From Magnetococcales bacterium (GTDB taxonomy: Bacteria; Pseudomonadota; Magnetococcia; Magnetococcales; JADFZT01), in contig JADFZT010000001.1 of the NCBI GenBank assembly GCA_015232395.1, forward strand, positions 25,744 to 89,743: DNA of 64,000 nt, in the 5' to 3' direction. The position numbers were made by a program, and so were the translations under genes. Each line of letters starts with the position of its first letter. Position 1 is the stretch's first letter. Positions 8,204 through 16,934 of the stretch are shown in pieces. The notes under the pieces are model-generated. The model made no database searches and was not told where the DNA came from. It saw only the letters and a list, made by a program, of their open reading frames with translations.

Positions 8204-10483
8204 TCAACCTTCTTCCTGGGGCACGCCAGGCTTGAGTAGCTTTTGGTAAAGCGCCCCGTAAGCCGCGATGGCGGCGTCGAATGAATAGTGCTTTTCGATG
8301 GTTCGGCGGGCTGCCCGCCCCATTTTTTGCCGTAGTTCAGGCTCTACAATCAACCGCTCCACCGCCTCGGCAAAGGCGCCCACATCCCCCGGTGGGGTGA
8401 GAAAGCCGTTGATGCCATCCTCTACCAACTCCGAAACCTGATCCACATCCGTCGCCACCACCGGCTTGCCACAGGCCATGGGTTCGATGAGGGAGTTGGG
8501 GATGCCTTCGTTAAAAGGGTCGCTGGCGCACAGCCCGATATCAAACCCTTTGGCCAGTGCCAGGGGTTGCTCGGAGCGGCCGGTAAAGTGCACTCCCTCT
8601 CCCAAAGGCGCTGCCTGCTGACGAAGGAGCCCCTCCACCCCCACCGCCCCAGCCAGCTGGGAATCCTCCCCCGCCAAAATCAACCGCAGGGGATAACCCC
8701 TCTGTAAAAGGGTATCGGCTACTTCGATCAAAAGATCCAGTCGTTTACCGTGACCAAAACGGGAACAGCGCCCCATGACGATCTTTTCTGCCGGTGCCAG
8801 GCGTTGGGCGACAACGCGATCCACCTCCCCCAAGTCCACCGCATTATGGACCACCTGGATGGGTACCTTGGGCCAAAATTGGCGGATGTAGGGGGCTGTT
8901 CCGGCGGCGGAAACAATCACCTGATCGAAATCATGCTTGGAGACCGAGCAGCAACTGCGAGTACCATCCGTGCGCTCGATGATGCGGGGCACCCCAGCGG
9001 CCTTGGCGGCATCCACAGGCCAGCGATTGTTGGCCACCTGGATGAGATCGATCCGATGTCGACGCAGATAGCGCACCAGAGAGCCAAATGTGGGGGTATA
9101 CGCGAAGCGGCCCAGCTCATCGCACTGGGGGGCGTGGGCTTGAAGGTGTGTGGCGATAAAGTGAAATTCATATTGGGGCAGCGCCCGGGCCAGGCGAAAC
9201 ATCCAGGAGGCGATCCCCCCCAGATTCCAATCCCAGAGGGTCAGGGCGATGCGGCGGCGGGGGGTGGAAGCGGGACTGGGGCTGAGAGTGGCATCAAGCC
9301 CCCCCCGAGTGTTGCCCGGCTCTTCAGCGGTGATCCTTCTTCGGGTCAGGGGGTGCAAAAGCTTTCCCGTCAGTCGCACCGCGCCATATTTCCAGCCCCG
9401 CTCCGGACCAAAGGGGGGGAGCCCCAAAGCTTGGAGATATTTCGGAGCCAGCTGATCCATGCTGCAGACCTGCTCGGCACGAGCCCGGGCCTTTTGGCGA
9501 AAGCGGGTTAAATCCCCCAAAACTTCCGTCACCCCCGCCGCCATCCCGGCGCGCAGCGCTTCCCCATAGATCCCCCCCGGATCATCCACCGCCACGCCGC
9601 CAGCCCTGGCATCAGCGCCGATGCCAGCTCCCACCAGCTCCGCCGAGCCGCCTTCCAAAGGACACACCACCGGCACCCCACAAGCGAGGGCTTCCACCAC
9701 CACATTGGGGCAGGAGTCCGCAGCAACGGTGTGGAGCAATAGGTCCATCTGCTGATAGTGGCTCACCAGCTCCGAGGGGGGTACGGAAGGGACGTGGCGG
9801 ATCAGCCCCTGCCAGGAGGGATCCGCTGAGGCCTCATCCAGCACCTTTTGGCAAAAATGATCCAGGGAGCCGACGATCAGCAAACGGGGACGCACGGGCA
9901 GGCGTCTGGCCACATCAAAAAAAACTTCCAGTCGGGGGCGATAGCGCATGGAGCCGACGGTGCCCAGTACGGGGGGGTCGTTGGTGGATCGATGATTTTG
10001 AGGAGCGGGCTTGAACAGGCGCAGGGGGGTGGCGTTGGGGATGATCTCCCAGGTGCCGGGGGGACGCTGATGGAGAGAGTCCAGATGCGCCTTGGAAAAG
10101 CGGCTCTGATAGATGACAAAGTCGGCCCGCTCCAGGGCGTTACGGATGCGTTCGTTGGCGGCGGCAAAGGCGGGGAGAAATTCGCGATCGCCAAAAACTT
10201 CTGCCAGGCGATTGAAGTGCCCTTCCAAAAACATCCCCGCCACCCGATAGACCACCTGCCGGGGGGCATCGAACAGGCGCTCCTGTTGGGGGTGGTAGAT
10301 GTTGAGGAGGCAGGGTTGGTGGTTGGCAAGGAGGGGCAGGGGCCGGGCCTGGTAGCGCCGTTCCCGGGCGTTATCGATGAACCGCCGCACCATCACTTGG
10401 GGGCCACCCCGGGTGCGGGGCCAGGGGGCGACGGCAAAGGCGGGAGCCAGGGGGCGATCAGAGGTAAAGGTATCGTCAGGCAT
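8204..10483 (-). CDS. bifunctional glycosyltransferase, two GT-B modules fused
   Basis: 759 residues, about twice the usual glycosyltransferase length. Module 1 covers about residues 15-355; its donor site is near SCPNVVVEALACGVPVVCPL (residues 257-276). Module 2 begins near residue 410 (RRIALTLWDWNLGGIASWMF) and has a canonical GT4 site, EGIPNSLIEPMACGKPVVAT. The two are joined by a Ser/Pro-rich linker around residues 385-410. Fusions of this kind add two successive sugars or act processively. Module 1 lacks an obvious N-terminal Gly-rich loop and has a degenerate acceptor half, so it may be less active or have a structural role. Confidence 0.82.
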   Translation of the reverse strand: MPDDTFTSDRPLAPAFAVAPWPRTRGGPQVMVRRFIDNARERRYQARPLPLLANHQPCLLNIYHPQQERLFDAPRQVVYRVAGMFLEGHFNRLAEVFGDREFLPAFAAANERIRNALERADFVIYQSRFSKAHLDSLHQRPPGTWEIIPNATPLRLFKPAPQNHRSTNDPPVLGTVGSMRYRPRLEVFFDVARRLPVRPRLLIVGSLDHFCQKVLDEASADPSWQGLIRHVPSVPPSELVSHYQQMDLLLHTVAADSCPNVVVEALACGVPVVCPLEGGSAELVGAGIGADARAGGVAVDDPGGIYGEALRAGMAAGVTEVLGDLTRFRQKARARAEQVCSMDQLAPKYLQALGLPPFGPERGWKYGAVRLTGKLLHPLTRRRITAEEPGNTRGGLDATLSPSPASTPRRRIALTLWDWNLGGIASWMFRLARALPQYEFHFIATHLQAHAPQCDELGRFAYTPTFGSLVRYLRRHRIDLIQVANNRWPVDAAKAAGVPRIIERTDGTRSCCSVSKHDFDQVIVSAAGTAPYIRQFWPKVPIQVVHNAVDLGEVDRVVAQRLAPAEKIVMGRCSRFGHGKRLDLLIEVADTLLQRGYPLRLILAGEDSQLAGAVGVEGLLRQQAAPLGEGVHFTGRSEQPLALAKGFDIGLCASDPFNEGIPNSLIEPMACGKPVVATDVDQVSELVEDGINGFLTPPGDVGAFAEAVERLIVEPELRQKMGRAARRTIEKHYSFDAAIAAYGALYQKLLKPGVPQEEG

Positions 10484-11789
10484 GATCGGCCTCGGGTTTG
10501 GCTGGGGAGACGGGCTTCGGGTCAGGCTCGGGCTTGGCTGTAGGAGGGGGCTTGGGCTCAGCTTCCTCGGTCACGGCCAGCAACACCCCCAGCACCGCCA
10601 AAAAGGTAAGCCCCTCCACCCCCACCCAGGCCCAGGCGACGCCCATCATGCCAAATCCCCAGGCCCCGGCAGAAATAAACCCCACCCGAGCGACGATTAT
10701 CCCCCAAACAATGCGGTGATGCCAGCGATGGTTTTCCTGATGAGCGAGGAGCCAGCTCATGCCCGGTTTCGCCCCCCAGGCAAAGGGGGCTTGCAGCAGT
10801 AAAATTTCGATCAGGGGCACCGCATCGCCATAGTGGGGGAGAATCCAGGGCACCAGCACCCGCACCACCGCTACCATCAGCACATAAGCGGGCAAGCCAA
10901 CACCAAAGAGCAGCCCCATCCCCAAAAGCACTTGCCGGCGTTCCAATTGGCCTTTGGAGCGGGCCAGGCGGCTGATCAAAATACGATCCACCAAGCGACC
11001 AAAGGAGACCGGAAATTGCGCGGTCATGGCAAGATTGTAGGCGGCCAGCTCCTTAAACCCCACAAAAGCCGAAAGCAGTGGCCGCTCCATGGAACGGCTC
11101 AAAGTGGCGCCAATGGATTGCAGGGAAAACTGTTTGATCATGCCCTTGAAGTTATCGGGCATCTCCCGGTTGCGGCGCAGCTTCAGGAGGGAAAGAAAAA
11201 GCCCGCCGCTCACCACCACCCCGCCGCCGTAGAGAATTCCCCCACACACCACCACCGAGCCCGTCATCGCCGCCCCCAGCCAGAGGGCCACCACCATGAA
11301 TCCCTGGGCGGCCAGCCGTCGAAAGAAAAGCGCACGAAAGTTGCCAAGCCCGGTCAAAAAGGCGTCCACCCCATCAAAAGCCTGCTGAGCGGGAAGAAAA
11401 AGGGCTGCAAAAAAGAGCAACCAGGCGGCATCGATGCGCCCGGAATGGTAGTGCGCCGCTGCCAACACCAAAAGCGTCAGGGAGGTCAACACCCCAAATT
11501 TAAGCCGCAACCGAACCCCGGCCACCAGCACCCCATCCTGGCCGTGAGCCGCCCCATAGGTGATCACATGACTCACCCCCGGCAGGGTAAAGATGGTCGC
11601 CATCCCGGCAAAGGCCGCCGAATAACCCCACACCCCATAGGCATCCCTGGGCAGATGGGTCGCCAGCACCCACACCTGCAACAGACCGATGGTGATTTGA
11701 CTGAGCTGCTGCAACCCCACATAAAGGCCGCTCTGGCGCAGATATTGGGAGCGGACCAGGCGCTTGATGAGGGGGAGGGGAGAGGGCAT
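10476..11789 (-). CDS. Wzx-like polysaccharide flippase
   Basis: 437 residues with about 12 hydrophobic segments. The N-terminus (SQYLRQSGLYVGLQQLSQIT) and Gly-rich first helices are typical of the MATE/PST oligosaccharide flippase superfamily. The last ~30 residues are a charged Pro/Lys/Glu-rich tail after the final helix, unusual but likely cytoplasmic and disordered. The protein should move the lipid-linked repeat unit across the inner membrane for the polymerase encoded four genes downstream. The stop overlaps the start of the double glycosyltransferase by 8 nt. Confidence 0.82.
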   Translation of the reverse strand: MPSPLPLIKRLVRSQYLRQSGLYVGLQQLSQITIGLLQVWVLATHLPRDAYGVWGYSAAFAGMATIFTLPGVSHVITYGAAHGQDGVLVAGVRLRLKFGVLTSLTLLVLAAAHYHSGRIDAAWLLFFAALFLPAQQAFDGVDAFLTGLGNFRALFFRRLAAQGFMVVALWLGAAMTGSVVVCGGILYGGGVVVSGGLFLSLLKLRRNREMPDNFKGMIKQFSLQSIGATLSRSMERPLLSAFVGFKELAAYNLAMTAQFPVSFGRLVDRILISRLARSKGQLERRQVLLGMGLLFGVGLPAYVLMVAVVRVLVPWILPHYGDAVPLIEILLLQAPFAWGAKPGMSWLLAHQENHRWHHRIVWGIIVARVGFISAGAWGFGMMGVAWAWVGVEGLTFLAVLGVLLAVTEEAEPKPPPTAKPEPDPKPVSPAKPEADHA

Positions 11790-11797
11790 GGTGGGGG

Positions 11798-12526
11798 TCA
11801 GGTGGACTCTTTAAAACCGGTCGCTACCTGGAGATGATGGTAGCGGTCGAGAGCGGTGATGCCTTCCACCAGATTGATGCCGGTGAGAATCTCCAGCAGA
11901 TTGCAAAACCAGGTCACCACCGGACGCCTCAGAAAAAACCAGGGGCGCCAATAGTAGAGCATGAGACCGGCGATGGGGATCTCCAGGGAAAGCTCCACCC
12001 GGACGAACTGTTGCTCCATAAGCTCAAGAAATTCCGACGGAAAAAATTCTGTCACATGATGGGGATCCAAGGGGGTTTCCGTCAGGCGTACCGGCGTGGT
12101 GATCACCACCATCCCGCCAGGCTTCACCACCCGCCGAATATCAGCGAGCAACCCCAAAGGATCGGGAACGTGCTCAATCACATCGGAGCAGACCGCCACA
12201 TCAAAGGCGTTCGGGGGCAGGTCGGCCAGGTTGCTGATAAAGGTGCCACCAAGCCCCCGCTTGGCAAATTCCCCTTGGGCCAAAGCTCTGCCGTCATCTT
12301 CCGGCTCCACCCCCGTCACCCGGGCGCCCTCCTTCACCAGCCAACCGGAGAGCGCGCCATCCCCACACCCCACATCCACCACCCGCCGCCCTTGCCAGTC
12401 GGGAAGCGCATTCAGAACCGCCTTATAGCGGGCTGTGGTGGGGCAGTGGTGACGGAAGGGGTGGTTGGAGACAAACCCCCAATGGTAGGCCCCCCGTTGT
12501 TCATATTTGTGAAAGTTTTCCCCCAT
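11798..12526 (-). CDS. class I SAM-dependent methyltransferase
   Basis: 242 residues. Motif I is RRVVDVGCGDGALSGWLV, followed by ARVTGVEPEDDG, and VAVCSDVIEHVPDPLGLL as the post-motif; PGGMVVITTPVRLTETP is motif III. The start is preceded by a GGAGG-containing leader. The C-terminal part has a hydrophobic patch (IAGLMLYYWRPWFFL) that could associate with the membrane. It lies 8 nt upstream of the flippase gene and is probably the first or second gene of the operon. Likely a sugar or lipid-linked intermediate methyltransferase. Confidence 0.78.
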   Translation of the reverse strand: MGENFHKYEQRGAYHWGFVSNHPFRHHCPTTARYKAVLNALPDWQGRRVVDVGCGDGALSGWLVKEGARVTGVEPEDDGRALAQGEFAKRGLGGTFISNLADLPPNAFDVAVCSDVIEHVPDPLGLLADIRRVVKPGGMVVITTPVRLTETPLDPHHVTEFFPSEFLELMEQQFVRVELSLEIPIAGLMLYYWRPWFFLRRPVVTWFCNLLEILTGINLVEGITALDRYHHLQVATGFKEST

Positions 12527-12572
12527 GCCCCCTCCAGGTTTGGTTGCGGTGCGACTGGTTGGTGTTGCCCCT

Positions 12573-13499
12573 TCAGTGGTTCTTTTCGGCCCGTTGAATC
12601 AATTCCAGCACCGATTTCAGGTAACGTTGGGGATTTTTCCTGCGGGCCTCACCGTGTCGGGCCCTTTTAAAGGGGACCCTCCGGGCCTGCTCTGAGACCG
12701 GTTTGATGAGGCGGGTGATATCTTCCCGGGTGACGCGCTGGTCTAACTCTCCCTCCAAAAAAAGGATCGGGATCTCGGGAGGCAGCTGCCGGATGGAGTT
12801 CACCGGGGCGATTTTGGGCCAATGGGGCAGCATCCAGGGTGCGACCCCTCGAATACCCCATCCGGCCAGCTGATCCAACCCTGCTGGCAAATAGATCTCC
12901 AGGCGGTGATCAAGAGCAGTCCCGATATCGGGATAGGGGGATTCCAGCACATAGCCTTGAACTGCATAATCCCAACCAGCCAGGCGGGCCTCCTCCCCGG
13001 CAAAGAGGGCGGCAGCGGCTCCCAGAGAAAATCCCACCACCACGATGGGGCGCTTTGGATTGTGCTGCTTTATATAATCCAGCGCCGCCAACACATCCCA
13101 GCGGCCACCATAGCCCAGGTCGTTGAAACCGCCAGCGGAATCCCCATGCCCCCGAAAGGTGATCCCCATCACCCCGATCCCTTGCTGGTGGAGTTGATGG
13201 GCAAACCCCAGCCAATCAGAGCGGCGCCCCCCATTGCCGTGGAGGAGAAGCACCAACGCCCGGTGGTTTTTTCCAGGGGCAAACCAGCCGCCGATATCGA
13301 GACCATCCCGGGTGGTCAAACGCACCTCTTCCAACCAGCCGTGCGCATCCAGGGGCAGGGGTTCCCCAGAGGGGGGGCTTAATCGATGGGTGAGGGTGTA
13401 CACCACCCCGGCAGAAAGGCCCAACCAGAGAAAAATCCCCGCCAGGAGCAGACCCGGCAGGCGCAACCAAAACCGACGGGGAGAGCGGGAGGGGGGCAC
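12573..13499 (-). CDS. alpha/beta hydrolase, membrane-anchored
   Basis: 308 residues. One N-terminal hydrophobic segment (residues ~10-35, LPGLLLAGIFLWLGLSAGVV) suggests an anchor with the catalytic domain in the periplasm. The fold shows the oxyanion region LVLLLHGNGG, nucleophile elbow VVGFSLGAAAA (Ser), an acidic residue in EGELDQRV and a His in RARHGEARR. It resembles the FrsA/YfhR-like serine hydrolases. It lies between a glycosyltransferase and a methyltransferase in the sugar operon, so deacylation of a surface glycan or lipid is plausible but unproven. Confidence 0.75.
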   Translation of the reverse strand: MPPSRSPRRFWLRLPGLLLAGIFLWLGLSAGVVYTLTHRLSPPSGEPLPLDAHGWLEEVRLTTRDGLDIGGWFAPGKNHRALVLLLHGNGGRRSDWLGFAHQLHQQGIGVMGITFRGHGDSAGGFNDLGYGGRWDVLAALDYIKQHNPKRPIVVVGFSLGAAAALFAGEEARLAGWDYAVQGYVLESPYPDIGTALDHRLEIYLPAGLDQLAGWGIRGVAPWMLPHWPKIAPVNSIRQLPPEIPILFLEGELDQRVTREDITRLIKPVSEQARRVPFKRARHGEARRKNPQRYLKSVLELIQRAEKNH

Positions 13500-13504
13500 G
13501 GGGG

Positions 13505-14734
13505 TCAGGGGTGGCGGGTTTCCTGGATGAGGCGGTGCCAGGCATCCAGGGCTTGGGGGCGGTCGAAACGGGCATCGAAAAGGGCTCGGGCGGCTTGGCC
13601 CATCCGTACGCGCTCTCCTTGGTCATCTGCCAGTTTTATAATTTCATCCGCCAGGGCCTGGGCCGCACCAATAGAGACCGTGCGACCACAATCAGCCCCC
13701 TCGATCAATCGGGCAATCTCTCCCTGATGATCCCCCACAAAAAGCACCGGGCGGCCTGCGGCGGCGATACCATAAAATTTGCTCGGTACAATCAAGCCTT
13801 CCATATCGGGCAAAAGGGAAATCCAATGGGCATCCGCCACCCCCAGGCTCAACGGCAGCCGCTCCCGGGGTTGGTAGGGCTGAAAGCGAACCCCCGACAG
13901 CTTTTTCCGTGCCACTTCCCCCTGCAACCGGGCAATCCCCGCCCCCCCGCCGATAAAAAGGAAGAGAATATCCCCACGCTCCCGCAAAATTTCCGCTGCC
14001 CCCAGCAGGGTATCGAACTCGTGGACCCGGCCCAGATTGCCCGAATAGCCCACCACAAAACGCTCCCGAAATCCCCACTCTTTCCGGAGGGGATTGGCAG
14101 CAGCTGGAATGGGGGTGATGGAACGCCCATCGGACCAGTTGTGGATGATGCGGATCCGCTCTTTGGCGACCCCCTCCCCTTGCAGCCGTTCGGCCATGCG
14201 CTCTCCCAATGCGACATTCAGGCGTGCCGTTTTGAGGGAAAGATTGCGTTTGAGTTTCATCAGGAAGGCAAGGGGCCCCCGGATGCCTTTCACCTTGAGG
14301 GCCACCGCCACCTCGGGAAAGAGATCCTGAACCCAGTTGATCAGCCGGAGTCGCTTCAGCCAGACCACCGGCAGGGCGGTGACGGAGATCAACGGCGGGT
14401 CGGTCTTGGCCACCACCACATCCCCCTGGCAGCTGATGCGAAAGAGCAGCCAGAGTGCCCCCAGATGGAAGGTGAGATAGTCGATGGCCCGCCCCGGCAG
14501 AAAGTGGCGGCCAAAGCGGCTGGTGGTAACCCGGTGGACCTCGACCCCCTGAAGGCTCTCCCGGGGGAGGAGTTTGGCTTCCGGGTCGTCATAGCGGAGG
14601 CGGCTGGTGATGACCGCCACCGGGATCCCCCGCTGCACCAGATCGAAAGCCAGGTCGCTCAAAAGTTGGCTCGTCGCCGAATGGTCGGGATAAAAAAAGC
14701 GGTTGAGAAAAATCACCTTCCCGGAAAAATCCAT
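13505..14734 (-). CDS. WcaI/WbuB-like family 4 glycosyltransferase, candidate fucosyltransferase
   Basis: The reading frame is open up to 14923, but the ATG at 14734 gives a natural N-terminus (KVIFLNRFFYPDHSATSQLL) and a 409-residue protein, the usual size. Hallmarks of the WbuB/WcaI group are INWVQDLFPEVAVALKVKGI, FVVGYSGNLGRVHEFDTLL and GLIVPSKFYGIAAAGRPVLF. WcaI uses GDP-fucose in colanic acid synthesis. GDP-fucose enzymes gmd and fcl lie 2.5 kb away, so a fucosyl transfer role is a reasonable inference. It is the first gene of the minus-strand sugar operon. No strong ribosome site is visible before the ATG. Confidence 0.8.
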   Translation of the reverse strand: MDFSGKVIFLNRFFYPDHSATSQLLSDLAFDLVQRGIPVAVITSRLRYDDPEAKLLPRESLQGVEVHRVTTSRFGRHFLPGRAIDYLTFHLGALWLLFRISCQGDVVVAKTDPPLISVTALPVVWLKRLRLINWVQDLFPEVAVALKVKGIRGPLAFLMKLKRNLSLKTARLNVALGERMAERLQGEGVAKERIRIIHNWSDGRSITPIPAAANPLRKEWGFRERFVVGYSGNLGRVHEFDTLLGAAEILRERGDILFLFIGGGAGIARLQGEVARKKLSGVRFQPYQPRERLPLSLGVADAHWISLLPDMEGLIVPSKFYGIAAAGRPVLFVGDHQGEIARLIEGADCGRTVSIGAAQALADEIIKLADDQGERVRMGQAARALFDARFDRPQALDAWHRLIQETRHP

Positions 14735-15317
14735 GGCGATCCAAAGGGATAAAGGTGGAATGAACCCGGAATGACACCGGAAAAACGGAAGATCAGTCGA
14801 GAGTAACCATCTGCCCCCCAAAAGGCAATCAAAGGGGCGTGGCAAAAGGATTTTTCGTCGAATGCCCAGGTCTGAACGGGAGGAGATTACAGGGAAAAAA
14901 CAACCAAAACATTCTTCTGGCAAATAGCATCTATTTTATCAGAAAATCCTGATGGACACCGTCACGGCCTGATTTTGTTGAATTTTATTCCAACAATGCC
15001 ACCAAAAAAAAATAACAATGAATCTTGCGAATGGTTGCTATTCGTACGATGATGATTTTTTAATGATATTTTTGACTGCTTGGATCCTCTTCTGCTTGGG
15101 CGAAACGATCTGGAATTCATAATGTAACATAAAAGTTCATAAGATTAACAGACTGTAACGCCACCCCCTAATTTTGCAAATTCTGCGATAAAACCTTTTC
15201 ATCCTTGAGTGGTTTTTTCATCATACTCCCATTGCTTAACAGGCAGGGGGGCTTGAATGGACAGGGTAAAACAGGACCAAGAATCAATCACAGTAACGAC
15301 TTAGCCAAAACCGGCCC
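14735..15317. other. AT-rich intergenic region between divergent transcription units
   Basis: About 580 bases without a convincing gene. It is clearly richer in A/T than its surroundings between 14920 and 15250. It should hold the promoter of the polysaccharide operon (leftward) and that of the cytochrome gene (rightward). An imperfect inverted repeat is visible around 14977-14999 (TTGTTG...CAACAA). At 15144-15158 TTAACAGACTGTAAC resembles the TTAACA-N3-TGTTAA palindrome found upstream of the TonB-dependent receptor at 34022. I cannot place -35/-10 boxes with confidence. Confidence 0.5.
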
Positions 15318-16826
15318 ATGGACACCCCCTTGACCAGCGATCCCTACAACTCTGCCAGCCCCGTATCCGCGTTTGTGGATGACATGGAGCATGGTAAGCA
15401 GGCGGGTCAAAAAGCGGATGCTGGCATTGTCCTGGCCCTGGAAAACCATCTTAAAAAACAGGGAAAAAACTTCAAGACCGCCAGCCGGGAGGATCTCCAC
15501 GGCTTCATGGTGCTGTTGGCCACCAGGCTACCAAAAGAAGGGGTTCTCAAGCACACAGTCGTTCTCATCGATTTTTTCTTCGCCCTGCAAGAACACGGCA
15601 TGCTCTCCTCCTCCTCCAACCTCATGGCAGATCTCTATGCCATCGTGGTGGCGGGAGGGACTATTCCCGACCTGAAATCCACCGATGCCCTGGGAGAAAC
15701 CCTCTCGGAATTCGATGAAGAGGCCCACGCCCGCCGGGAAGGTGAACAGCCGGACCCCAACGGCCAAGGCTCTTCCCAGACCCAGGCTAACGGCTACCCC
15801 CAAGAGACCGCCCCCCCACGAGCAGGAGAATCCTCCAGCCGGAATGAACCAGACCTTCACGGGCTGGGGGAGAGGGGCGGGGAGGCCGAATCAGCTGGCA
15901 ACGGTGATCCCAGAAGAGAGCCTGAATTCGTTCATGTGGAAGAGGAACGACGCAATCAGGAGCGGCGGCACAACGATCGCCGAGGGGGTTATCGCCGCAA
16001 CATCGATACCGCACCGATTCTGGACAAATCAGCCCACATGGCAGGCTTCGACAAGCGGGGGCAGATGTCGGGCATGGGACGGATGGGCCATGGCAGCAAC
16101 GGCGTATTGGCGGGCAACCCCGATGGGATGTCCATTCTTCCTCCCGGGGCAGCCCCACCCCACATGAGCAAAGGCCGCACACCCCACGCCGTCCACACGC
16201 CCCATGGCGGTCCAGGTCACGCCCCACCCCCCAACAAAGGCTACTCCACTTTTCAACCGGCCCCACCCCTGGAAAAAAAATCCGGCAAATTCAACCCCTA
16301 TTGGCTTTTTGGCCTGGCCCTCATCGGGATTGTTTTTTACTGGTTCAGCTCCGGCCCCACCAACGGCACTGCCAAGGAAGGGGGGCTGGATCGGCTGAAA
16401 AATGTTTTTATGGCCGATGAAACCGCTCTGCCGGGAGATGAAGGCATGTCGGTGCGCAAGGCTTATTTCAGCAAACATGTCCTCACCGAAAAATCCAACG
16501 CCCGGGGGGGACAGCTCCCTGTACTCTCCAACCCCGTCGCCCGCAGCTGGGACAACATTCACGACGGTCGCACCGTTTACGACAAATATTGCGGTGAGTG
16601 CCACGGTACCCAGGGGCTTGGTGGTGGCGCCCTGGCCGCAAGCCTCAACACCCGCCCCCCCAGCCTTAAATTTGCCGGGGACGGCCTGCTGCACAAGGCG
16701 GAATATCTCTTCTGGACCATCAGCGAGGGAGGTGAAAAGTTCAGCACCGACATGCCCTCTTTCCAGGGGGTGCTCACCGAACAGGAAATCTGGAAAGTGA
16801 TTCTTTTCCTGGGCACTGTCGGCTGA
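15318..16826 (+). CDS. membrane cytochrome c with long cytoplasmic N-terminal region
   Basis: 502 residues with a rare order of parts. Residues 1-120 form a helical soluble domain without signal peptide. Residues ~130-325 are low complexity, rich in Pro, Gly, His and charged residues, including an Arg-rich RRNQERRHNDRRGGYRR. One membrane helix lies at ~327-345 (YWLFGLALIGIVFYWFSS). The periplasmic C-terminus is a class I cytochrome c with CGECH at 425-429 and a Met ligand in TDMPSFQG near 479. The N-terminal ~120 residues match no family I recognise. By topology the protein could link cytoplasmic partners to periplasmic electron transfer. The start has no strong ribosome site. Confidence 0.72.
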   Translation: MDTPLTSDPYNSASPVSAFVDDMEHGKQAGQKADAGIVLALENHLKKQGKNFKTASREDLHGFMVLLATRLPKEGVLKHTVVLIDFFFALQEHGMLSSSSNLMADLYAIVVAGGTIPDLKSTDALGETLSEFDEEAHARREGEQPDPNGQGSSQTQANGYPQETAPPRAGESSSRNEPDLHGLGERGGEAESAGNGDPRREPEFVHVEEERRNQERRHNDRRGGYRRNIDTAPILDKSAHMAGFDKRGQMSGMGRMGHGSNGVLAGNPDGMSILPPGAAPPHMSKGRTPHAVHTPHGGPGHAPPPNKGYSTFQPAPPLEKKSGKFNPYWLFGLALIGIVFYWFSSGPTNGTAKEGGLDRLKNVFMADETALPGDEGMSVRKAYFSKHVLTEKSNARGGQLPVLSNPVARSWDNIHDGRTVYDKYCGECHGTQGLGGGALAASLNTRPPSLKFAGDGLLHKAEYLFWTISEGGEKFSTDMPSFQGVLTEQEIWKVILFLGTVG

Positions 16827-16912
16827 TCACAGCTTTTATCCCCCTTTCAGCTTTACGCGGCTTTTTATTCCCCCGGCTCATTTCTTTCCCACCGCTTGCC
16901 CTTGCACCACCA

Positions 16913-16932
16913 CCAACCGAAGCTTTGGTTGG
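16913..16932. other. near-perfect 20-bp palindrome
   Basis: CCAACCGAAGCTTTGGTTGG pairs with itself at 18 of 20 positions. It lies directly before the first MITE-like copy and ~90 bases after the cytochrome stop. There is no T-run after it on either strand, so it is not a classical terminator; it may be a weak transcript end or part of an older repeat. Confidence 0.4.
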
Positions 16933-16934
16933 GT

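Noticed and set aside
7094-8239. 381-residue plus-strand open frame
   Set aside because: It spans opposite the polymerase and a methyltransferase; composition is His/Pro/Gln-rich, typical of a shadow frame.
15318-16826. magnetochrome or other magnetosome protein
   Set aside because: The haem domain is an ordinary class I cytochrome c with a single CxxCH and Met ligand; no mam or mms genes are in the window.
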